Source: an uncultured Paracoccaceae bacterium (GTDB taxonomy: Bacteria > Pseudomonadota > Alphaproteobacteria > Rhodobacterales > Rhodobacteraceae). Taken from it: a DNA stretch of 61,288 nucleotides. The stretch lies in contig CALDUK010000057.1 in NCBI GenBank assembly GCA_937924905.1, forward strand, positions 1-61,288, read 5' to 3'. The notes beneath the pieces were generated by a model. That model saw only the letters and a list, made by a program, of their open reading frames with translations, was not told the DNA's origin and did no database searches. Both the position numbers and the translations under genes were made by a program. Positions 54,754-61,288 of this stretch are shown piece by piece. The stretch's first letter is position 1; each line of letters begins with the position of its first letter.

Positions 54754-55902
54754 ATGCAAGTCCTTCAAATTATTGCGCGTGGCGTTCAGTCAAGTTTGAC
54801 CTTTGTGTCGTCGAAGCCTTCGCGAAAGGCAAAACCCGCAGCGGCCCCGATGGCGTTGCGTCTTTCTGTTGTACATGACGACCCCGATCATCGGGAACGA
54901 CGCAGTGTGGGCAGCCATATCGCGGCGCTGATGCTGGACGATGAATGGGTCGAAATCGGTGATCAGATTGCGGATTGGGAGGCCGAACTGGCTTCGACCC
55001 CCGGCGGTTTGCGGCTGCATGAGATTGCGGTCGATGTGGCCCTGTCGGGTTTGCAATCGCTTATTGATGATGCGGCGCATAACGATCTTAGCGATCTGGC
55101 CGATGCCGAGATTGAGCTTGGGTGTTTTGTCGACACCTGGGAACGGTCGCCGGACAGCCATGTGCTGGCGCTTTTGGCGGCGCGGGCGCATTTGCTTTTG
55201 GGGATTGCATGTCGGGCCGATCATTGGCCGGACAGATGCCGTCAGGATGCCTGGCGGCGGATGGCCAAGCATTATGTGGCGGCAGGTGACATTCTGTCGA
55301 AATTCGATGCGCGTGCGTTGATGTCGCCTTTGCTGGCCGAGGCGGCCTATATGCAGGGTCTGGGTTCACCTGGGCAGGCGCATCGCATGCCTGAATTGTT
55401 TGAGAACTGGATCACGCTGGACCCGTCCAATCCGTCGATCTTTGCCGCCCACGCCGTTTGGCTGGCCGACAGCGCCAATGCGTCAGACGACGACATCCTT
55501 GCCCTGGCCGACGCATCCTTGAAGCGGACAGAGCTGTCGCTGGGGGTTGGTGGCTATGCGTTGTTCTTCCAGCCCCTGTTGCAGACCCGGCCTGGGTGTC
55601 GCGGTTTGTATGATCCCGAACTTTACGCAAGCGGGTTGCTTGATCTGGCGACCTTGTCGGCCACGCAGGCCGAGGTGAACCGGATGGCGGATTCGCTGGC
55701 GGGCGAAATCAAGGCGGCTGGGCCGAATGCGCCGTTGGCGTTGCGTGACACGCTTTTGATGCTGATCCGAACCGAGATGAAGGTGCTTTATCCGCGTCTG
55801 TGGACCCTTTCGGACGAGGCTATTCGCGGTTTGATCCGTGATGCCCGTGATGCCATGCCCGGCATAACCGCGGTTGATGCGCCTTTGTCACGGGCGGCCT
55901 GA
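54754..55902 (+). CDS. Helical protein of unknown function
   Basis: This 382-residue, almost entirely helical protein has no signal peptide or membrane segment. Alternating hydrophobic helices (IAVDVALSGLQSLIDDAAH, HVLALLAARAHLLLGIACRA, SIFAAHAVWLADSANASDDD) suggest a TPR-like superhelix, but no repeat consensus was confirmed. GGAGACTGGCA precedes the ATG. It lies between the acyltransferase and the lyxose isomerase genes, with no evident functional link. Confidence 0.8.
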   Translation: MQVLQIIARGVQSSLTFVSSKPSRKAKPAAAPMALRLSVVHDDPDHRERRSVGSHIAALMLDDEWVEIGDQIADWEAELASTPGGLRLHEIAVDVALSGLQSLIDDAAHNDLSDLADAEIELGCFVDTWERSPDSHVLALLAARAHLLLGIACRADHWPDRCRQDAWRRMAKHYVAAGDILSKFDARALMSPLLAEAAYMQGLGSPGQAHRMPELFENWITLDPSNPSIFAAHAVWLADSANASDDDILALADASLKRTELSLGVGGYALFFQPLLQTRPGCRGLYDPELYASGLLDLATLSATQAEVNRMADSLAGEIKAAGPNAPLALRDTLLMLIRTEMKVLYPRLWTLSDEAIRGLIRDARDAMPGITAVDAPLSRAA

Positions 55903-55978
55903 CGCGGGTTGGCTCAAATCCGGTCTGGACATCGTCCCCCGCCGTGGCATGGAATAGCGCCAACGGGAAGGACCGCGC

Positions 55979-56674
55979 ATGAAACGATCCACAATTAACG
56001 AGATTATGGCCGAGGCCGATCAGATGATCCGGGCGCATGGGTTTACCCTGCCGCCCTTTGCCTATTGGTCACCCGACGCGTTTCAGGCGCGTGTCGCAGA
56101 CGGATCCGCGCGGCGGATTGCCGACGCGCGGATGGGCTGGGATATCACGGATTACGGGCAGGGTTCTTTTGATCGTCTGGGGCTGTTCCTGTTCACCTTG
56201 CGAAACGGGCGGCTTGACGATCTGGAGCGCGGGCGCGGCATGGTTTATGCCGAGAAGCTTTTGATTTCGAAAGAAAAGCAGTTAAGCCCGATGCATACCC
56301 ATGTGATCAAATCGGAAGATATCATCAACCGGGGCGGTGCGACGCTGGTGGTCGAGCTGTTTGGGTCGGATGACGATGGCAATTTTGCCGCCGATGCCGG
56401 TGGTGTTGTTCTGTGCGATGGTCTGGAACGCGCGTTCACGCCGGGCGAAAAATTGCGCCTGGCCCCCGGCGAGAGCGTCACGCTGAACCCCGGTGATTGG
56501 CATGCGTTCTGGGGCGAAGGTGGCGATGTTCTGATTGGCGAAGTGTCGACCGTGAATGACGATGTCACCGACAATGTCTTTCGCGAACCTGTGGGGCGGT
56601 TTGCCGAGATTGATGAAGACGTGGCCCCGACGCATTTGCTGGTCAGCGATTATGATCGGTGGTTTGCCACCTGA
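55979..56674 (+). CDS. D-lyxose/D-mannose isomerase
   Basis: This 231-residue cupin-fold sugar isomerase is like YdaE of Bacillus. The metal site is read from SPMHTHVIKSEDIINRGG (two His and a Glu) and the later NPGDWHAFWG (His). It interconverts D-lyxose and D-xylulose, and D-mannose and D-fructose. GGGAAGGACCGC precedes the ATG. Fructose formed by the polyol operon could be a relevant metabolite, but the genes are not adjacent. Confidence 0.9.
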   Translation: MKRSTINEIMAEADQMIRAHGFTLPPFAYWSPDAFQARVADGSARRIADARMGWDITDYGQGSFDRLGLFLFTLRNGRLDDLERGRGMVYAEKLLISKEKQLSPMHTHVIKSEDIINRGGATLVVELFGSDDDGNFAADAGGVVLCDGLERAFTPGEKLRLAPGESVTLNPGDWHAFWGEGGDVLIGEVSTVNDDVTDNVFREPVGRFAEIDEDVAPTHLLVSDYDRWFAT

Positions 56675-56681
56675 GCCGTGG

Positions 56682-58781
56682 CTAGGCGGACAGCAACAGG
56701 GTGGCCTCTTTCGGTTTGATGCAAACGCGGCTGGCCGGGCCGTAGGCGCCAAGGTTTGACCTAAGCTCGGGGAAGAGGCGGAAGATTTCGTCGCGAGACG
56801 GGTCGGTCAGCGTGTTCAGCCCCTGATTGCCGGGAAAGAAGCTTTCGGAGGCCGCGCCATTGGCCAGCACGATTTCGTGACGGTCGAACAGCATATGCAC
56901 ATAGGTGACCATCCCGCCGTAATCGACGGTGATTGAGAAGTCATCGACAAGGCTTTTGGCGGGCACCAGCACTTCGGGTTCGGCGAAATGCAATTGGCTG
57001 AGGTAGCCGCCCACGATCATGCGGTGCTGCGGCGAGACCAGCAGATCGCGGTGATTGCCAATCGTGCCTTTCAAAAAGCGAATGGGCGCAAGGCTGCCCG
57101 AAGCGCGGACGGTTTTCTTGCCGACCCAACGCACCGGTTGCGGGCCGTGGTCAAGCGTCAGCACCATGTCGCCCGGGCAGAGCGCTTCGACCCGGCGTTC
57201 GCCGGACGGGGTCATAATCGCGGTGCCTTCGGTGAAGCATATGATGTTTTCAATCTCGGAAAACGTGATGACCGTGCCGTCGGACAGGGATGCGGTGCCG
57301 GAAAGACCGCCCGCAGCGTCATCGGGATTGGTGATGTTGATTGTGCTGGTGACACTGAGACCGGACAGGTCCAGCGTGTCGCCGTTGGTTTCGCCGCTTT
57401 CGCCGCCGACGATGCTGATCGCCCCGCCGGTCAGCAAGCTGTCATCAATCACGAAAGTGTCGTCGCCGTCACCGCCATCGGCAGTATCGCCGCCGCCAAT
57501 CGTGATTAGGTCGTCGCCGTCCTGACCAAAGATATTGTCGGCCCCGGCACCAGCGGCAATCGTATCGTTACCGTCGCCGCCAAAGACCTGATCGTCGCCG
57601 TCGCCTGCGATGATGCTGTCGGCATTCCCGCCGATGGGTTGGGTATTGAAAAAGACATCGGTGACATTGGCGCCGTGGCCGCCGACGCCGCCGTTGGAAT
57701 AGTTGATCTGCACAGACGCGACCGGCCCGGCGATTTCGACAAGAACGGATCCGCCCGCGCTGGCGGCGGTGTCAGAGCTGTTGTTGGCGGTGACGGTGTT
57801 GCCCGTGACCACGTCGCCACCGCTGGGTGTGAGCACCACAGGAACCGGATTGCCATCACCATCAAGCGCGATGATCTGGACCACGTCGCGGTGAATGCCG
57901 ATGCCGCCGTCTATGTCGTTCAGGCGGAACCTGACATTGGTGACTTCGTCTTCGGCGGTGCCCGCTGTTGCTGCGGCAAAGCTGATGAATGTCTGCGATG
58001 TTGGTCCGTCGCCCGAGCCGCTTAGAAATGCGGATGAATTTGTATCGAAAGGTTCGCCCGAGCCGACAAAGTTGGTGGCGGTGCTGACGTCGAAAGACGC
58101 GTTGTTGTTGCCAACCTCGGTGAACCCGACGGTGACGTCTATCAACCCGGTGTTCTGCGTGAAGCCCGAGGTCAGGTCGGTGCCGCCGCCGCCCTGATCG
58201 GTCCAGTCCAGCGCTTCGGTCGAGCCCGAACCGCTGGTGTCTGTGTCGCCAAAGATTGTGTCATCGCCGCTGCCTGCGTCGATCGTGTCGGACCCAAGCC
58301 CGCCTTCTATCCGGTCGTTGCCGGTTTCGCCCGCGATGCTGTCATCGCCGTCGCCGCCAAAGACACTGTCATCGCCTGCGCCTGCGGCGATTGTGTCATC
58401 GCCTGTTCCGGCCGGATCTGTCGTGGGGCCGCCGAAGATCTGGTCGTCATCGGCTGTGCCAAGGATCAACGGATCGTCGCCGGACGTGCCGAAAATGCCA
58501 GACGTAAAGCTGGGCGCTGAAATGACGGTTGCCGAGGCGAATGTATTCAGAAACGCGGTGCTGAAGTCGGGGACAAAATAGACATTGCCGTCTGTCGCCA
58601 GAAAGAAGTCGCCGTCGTCTGTAAAGGAGGGGAATGTGAAAAAACCGAAATTCACATTGGTGAATGTCACCACTCCCGGCCCGAGAACAGTGTCGGTTAC
58701 AAAGGTGACAACCGGATCGCTGACGGCATCGCCCGGATCCAGCGAGCCGTCACCAAGCGTGACAAGAAACCCGTCGGGCAT
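56682..58781 (-). CDS. RTX-repeat protein with C-terminal Hint domain
   Basis: This protein is about 699 residues. The N-terminus MPDGFLVTLGDGSLDPGD is a recurrent lead in roseobacterial Hint proteins and supports ATG 58781; an ATG at 58811 after a run of seven G is the alternative. Two blocks of calcium-binding nonapeptides (about 125-185 and 387-447; GGDGDDSI, GGDGNDTI) predict type I secretion. A Hint domain begins at Cys515 (CFTEGTAIMTPSG) and runs through DLLVSPQHRM to about residue 650. Hint folds self-splice or self-cleave in other families; here no partner segment follows it, so its activity is unknown. Very Gly/Asp-rich and acidic. Confidence 0.88.
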   Translation of the reverse strand: MPDGFLVTLGDGSLDPGDAVSDPVVTFVTDTVLGPGVVTFTNVNFGFFTFPSFTDDGDFFLATDGNVYFVPDFSTAFLNTFASATVISAPSFTSGIFGTSGDDPLILGTADDDQIFGGPTTDPAGTGDDTIAAGAGDDSVFGGDGDDSIAGETGNDRIEGGLGSDTIDAGSGDDTIFGDTDTSGSGSTEALDWTDQGGGGTDLTSGFTQNTGLIDVTVGFTEVGNNNASFDVSTATNFVGSGEPFDTNSSAFLSGSGDGPTSQTFISFAAATAGTAEDEVTNVRFRLNDIDGGIGIHRDVVQIIALDGDGNPVPVVLTPSGGDVVTGNTVTANNSSDTAASAGGSVLVEIAGPVASVQINYSNGGVGGHGANVTDVFFNTQPIGGNADSIIAGDGDDQVFGGDGNDTIAAGAGADNIFGQDGDDLITIGGGDTADGGDGDDTFVIDDSLLTGGAISIVGGESGETNGDTLDLSGLSVTSTINITNPDDAAGGLSGTASLSDGTVITFSEIENIICFTEGTAIMTPSGERRVEALCPGDMVLTLDHGPQPVRWVGKKTVRASGSLAPIRFLKGTIGNHRDLLVSPQHRMIVGGYLSQLHFAEPEVLVPAKSLVDDFSITVDYGGMVTYVHMLFDRHEIVLANGAASESFFPGNQGLNTLTDPSRDEIFRLFPELRSNLGAYGPASRVCIKPKEATLLLSA

Positions 58782-58982
58782 TCCACTCAGAGCGGTTGCC
58801 CGCCCCCCCATAGGTACGATTTATGCCCGCTGATTTTGGCAGCAGCGGGATTTCGTCTGCCTATGTGTGCCTTACTGGGGCAAATCCTGCAAGGGCTATG
58901 GTTAATCGGGGCGTCATACGCAATATATTGCGTGCGGTGTTCCGTTTGTGCAAACGCAACAGGTGACTTTTGGAGGGCGCGT

Positions 58983-59414
58983 ATGACGTATCTTGATCTT
59001 CCCCCGATCTGGCTGGTGCTGTGTCTTATGCTGGCGCGATTGGTGCCGTTGGGCTTGCCTTGGGGGGCTGCTTTCTGGCCGGGCGCGGTGCTTTTGATGC
59101 TGGCGGTTTTGCTGGTGCTTGCGGCCCTGCATGCATTTTTCCGGGCGCGCACCACGGTCATTCCCCACCAACAACCGTCGGCCCTAATTACATCGGGTGT
59201 GTTTCGCCTGACGCGCAATCCGATTTATCTGGCCGATGTCCTGATCCTGCTTGGGCTGTCTTTGATCTGGGGCAGTTTGTTGGGGTTATTGCTGGTTCCG
59301 GCCTTGTTTGTTTTGCTTGAGCGGCGGTTCATTCTTGCCGAAGAGGCGCGCCTGATGGCGGCCTTTCCGGACGCGTTTGCTGCCTATTGCAAAGCGACCC
59401 GGCGGTGGGTCTGA
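58983..59414 (+). CDS. Isoprenylcysteine carboxyl methyltransferase family membrane protein
   Basis: This 143-residue protein has three to four hydrophobic segments and the ICMT/PEMT signature SGVFRLTRNPIYLADVLILLG, followed by ERRFILAEEARLMAAFPDAF and the closing YCKATRRWV. Such proteins methylate membrane substrates with SAM; bacterial substrates are mostly unknown. GGAGGGCG precedes ATG 58983. A longer upstream frame is non-conserved and not used. Confidence 0.88.
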   Translation: MTYLDLPPIWLVLCLMLARLVPLGLPWGAAFWPGAVLLMLAVLLVLAALHAFFRARTTVIPHQQPSALITSGVFRLTRNPIYLADVLILLGLSLIWGSLLGLLLVPALFVLLERRFILAEEARLMAAFPDAFAAYCKATRRWV

Positions 59415-59540
59415 CTTTGGGGCTGACGGTGGGTTTGACGGTGGATTTGCCGATGACCGCGCGCTTGTTAAATTTGCCACTGGTCGATATGAGCGAAAGA
59501 CATAAGTCTTAAGGTCAACCACAACTCGGGGGACAGCCGA

Positions 59541-61112
59541 ATGAAAATCGGGGCGCCGAAGGAATCCGCGGCGGACGAAGCACGGGTGGCGATGACGCCG
59601 CAAAGTGCCAAGGATTTACAAAAGCTGGGCTATGCGTGCCTGATCGAAAAAGGGGCGGGTCTGGCGGCTGGCTTTGATGATGCAGCTTACAAGGCCGCGG
59701 GCGTGTCCGTGGTAAGCGGCGCGGCGCTGTGGCGGGAAAGCGATGTTGTCGCCAAGGTGCGTCCGCCGTCCACAACCGAGGCGAAAAAGCTGAAAGACGG
59801 TCAGACCCTGATCTCGTTTTTCTATCCGGCCTCGAATGAAAAGCTGATGGAGACGGCCAAATCGCAAGGCGCGAACGTCATTGCGATGGATATGGTGCCG
59901 CGGATCAGCCGTGCGCAGAAAATGGATGCTCTGTCATCCATGGCAAATATCGCGGGCTACCGGGCTGTGATCGAAGCGGGCAATAATTTTGGCCGGTTCT
60001 TCACCGGTCAGGTGACTGCGGCGGGCAAGGTGCCACCGGCAAAAGTTCTGGTGGTCGGCGCCGGTGTGGCAGGCCTTGCGGCTGTTGGCACGGCGACGTC
60101 CTTGGGCGCGATTACCTATGCGTTTGATGTGCGCCCCGAAGTGGCCGAGCAGATTGAATCGATGGGGGCCGAATTTGTCTATCTTGATTTCGATGAAGAT
60201 CAGACAGACGGCGCGGCGACCGGCGGTTATGCCGCGCCGTCCAGCCCTGAATTTCGCGACGCGCAACTTGCAAAGTTTCGCGAGATTGCGCCCGAGGTTG
60301 ATATTGTCATCACCACCGCTTTGATCCCGAACCGCGATGCGCCGGTGCTTTGGACCAAGGACATGGTCGAGATGATGAAGCCGGGCAGCGTGATCGTTGA
60401 TCTTGCGGCTGAGCGCGGCGGCAATTGCGAGCTGACGGTTAAAGACGAAAAGATCGTGACCGACAACGGGGTCACGATTGTCGGTTACACCGATTTCCCA
60501 TCCCGCATGGCAACACAGTCGTCGCTGCTGTATTCAACGAATATCCGGCACATGATGACTGACCTGACGCCTGAAAAAGACGGGCAGGTCGTCCATGACA
60601 TGGAAGACGATGTGATCCGGGGCGCGACGGTGACCCATAAAGGCGAGATCACCTGGCCCCCGCCGCCGCCGAAGACGCAAGCCATTGCGGCGCAGCCGGC
60701 GAAGGAAAAGCCAAAAGAGCTGACGCCTGAAGAAAAGCGCGCGGCCGAGGTTGCGGCGTTCAAGAAGGAAACACAGACACAAGTTGGTCTGCTGGCGATA
60801 GGCGGCGCGCTTATCCTGGCCGTCGGTCTGATTGCCCCGGCCAGCTTTATGCAGCATTTCATTGTGTTTGTTCTGTCGGTCTTTGTGGGGTTCCAGGTGA
60901 TCTGGAACGTGTCGCACAGCCTGCACACGCCTTTGATGGCGGTGACAAATGCGATTTCGTCGATCATCATTCTGGGGGCTTTGATGCAGGTCGGATCGCA
61001 TAGTGTGCTGATCACCATTCTGGCGGCGCTGGGCATCTTGATGGCATCGGTAAACATCTTCGGCGGCTTCCTGGTGACGCGTCGGATGCTTGCCATGTTC
61101 CAAAAATCGTAA
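59541..61112 (+). CDS. pntA: NAD(P) transhydrogenase subunit alpha
   Basis: This 523-residue protein starts MKIGAPKESAADEARVAMTP and carries the NAD-binding domain I (VVGAGVAGLAAVGTATSLGA, RPEVAEQIESMGAEFV). A Pro/Lys-rich linker (about 375-400) and four C-terminal membrane helices follow. Uses the proton gradient to reduce NADP with NADH. The single long alpha subunit is the E. coli form rather than the split Rhodospirillum form. pntB follows after 15 bp. Confidence 0.96.
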   Translation: MKIGAPKESAADEARVAMTPQSAKDLQKLGYACLIEKGAGLAAGFDDAAYKAAGVSVVSGAALWRESDVVAKVRPPSTTEAKKLKDGQTLISFFYPASNEKLMETAKSQGANVIAMDMVPRISRAQKMDALSSMANIAGYRAVIEAGNNFGRFFTGQVTAAGKVPPAKVLVVGAGVAGLAAVGTATSLGAITYAFDVRPEVAEQIESMGAEFVYLDFDEDQTDGAATGGYAAPSSPEFRDAQLAKFREIAPEVDIVITTALIPNRDAPVLWTKDMVEMMKPGSVIVDLAAERGGNCELTVKDEKIVTDNGVTIVGYTDFPSRMATQSSLLYSTNIRHMMTDLTPEKDGQVVHDMEDDVIRGATVTHKGEITWPPPPPKTQAIAAQPAKEKPKELTPEEKRAAEVAAFKKETQTQVGLLAIGGALILAVGLIAPASFMQHFIVFVLSVFVGFQVIWNVSHSLHTPLMAVTNAISSIIILGALMQVGSHSVLITILAALGILMASVNIFGGFLVTRRMLAMFQKS

Positions 61113-61127
61113 GCGAGGGCTAGGGAA

Positions 61128-61288
61128 ATGGATTTCGGATTTACCACAGCCGCTTACGTTGTTGCGGCGGTTCTTTTCATCTTTTCGCTGGGCGGTCTTT
61201 CAGGCCAGGAAAGCGCGAAGCGTGCGGTCTGGTACGGCATTGCCGGTATGGCGATTGCTGTGCTGGCGACATTGATGGGGCCGGGGGC
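61128..61288 (+). CDS. pntB: NAD(P) transhydrogenase subunit beta, 5' part only
   Basis: The first 53 codons are present; the gene runs off the window. The N-terminus MDFGFTTAAYVVAAVLFIF is a membrane helix followed by LGGLSGQESAKRAVWYGIAG, a characteristic PntB lead. AGGGAA precedes the ATG. It forms the NADP-binding and proton-channel half of the transhydrogenase with PntA. Confidence 0.93.
   Translation, partial: MDFGFTTAAYVVAAVLFIFSLGGLSGQESAKRAVWYGIAGMAIAVLATLMGPG

Noticed and set aside
58787-59218. Minus-strand frame that could extend the RTX/Hint protein across the G-run
   Set aside because: It is antisense to the ICMT-type gene, and the family lead MPDGFLV begins after the G-run, so no frameshifted N-terminus is needed.

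Overview
The window is high-GC, gene-dense bacterial chromosome. Gene content and order suggest an alphaproteobacterium of the Rhodobacterales (Roseobacter/Rhodobacter group). The main pointers are a polyol operon ordered smoE-F-G-K-S-mtlK as in Rhodobacter sphaeroides, a SPOR lipoprotein-dac-tmk-holB-tatD-MBL run, aerobic cobaltochelatase genes cobS/cobT, and a RTX/Hint-domain secreted protein. The species cannot be named from sequence reading alone. No rRNA, CRISPR array, insertion sequence or phage module was seen. One tRNA gene, tRNA-Ser(UGA), is present.

Layout. 1-2206: end of a thiamin-precursor salvage operon (TenA, ABC ATPase, ABC permease). 2273-2791: a DUF2478 protein. 2915-9512: three large same-strand genes for unusual multi-enzyme proteins: a SGNH hydrolase fused to a trypsin-like protease, an animal-type haem peroxidase, and a papain-like protease fused to an alpha/beta-hydrolase-like domain. 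This is the best candidate for an undescribed system. 9849-16374 (minus): one tightly packed run with a degenerate RlpA/SPOR lipoprotein, D,D-carboxypeptidase, thymidylate kinase, DNA polymerase III delta', TatD nuclease, MBL hydrolase and AEC transporter. 16531-19284: tRNA-Ser followed by an AT-richer patch with two glycosyltransferases, probably acquired laterally. 19541-23905: trigger factor, cytochrome c', dihaem cytochrome c and an FMN/Fe-S glutamate-synthase-like protein.

24079-34383: a small unknown protein, PxpA, a CLC channel/antiporter, DUF427, an M24 aminopeptidase P, CobT and CobS, a DUF1007-NicO pair (probably cobalt or nickel transport, fitting the neighbouring cobaltochelatase) and an exported MsrB. 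34461-36759: a J-domain protein, BolA, DUF4177, a 33-bp tandem repeat and a VOC protein. 36772-44380 (minus): a complete sorbitol/mannitol uptake and oxidation operon with its LacI regulator. A perfect 20-bp palindrome between regulator and operon is the likely operator.

44503-61288: GatB, a lytic transglycosylase, a small conserved protein, a C26 glutamine-hydrolase-like protein, a GlcG-like protein beside malate synthase G, a DUF2256 zinc-ribbon-like protein, PepN, a PlsC-type acyltransferase, an unknown helical protein, D-lyxose isomerase, a RTX/Hint protein, a small ICMT-type membrane methyltransferase, PntA and the first codons of PntB, which runs off the window.

Most of the window is core metabolism and cell-envelope upkeep. 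The accessory-looking parts are 2915-9512, 16870-19330, 35945-36378 and 56682-58781.
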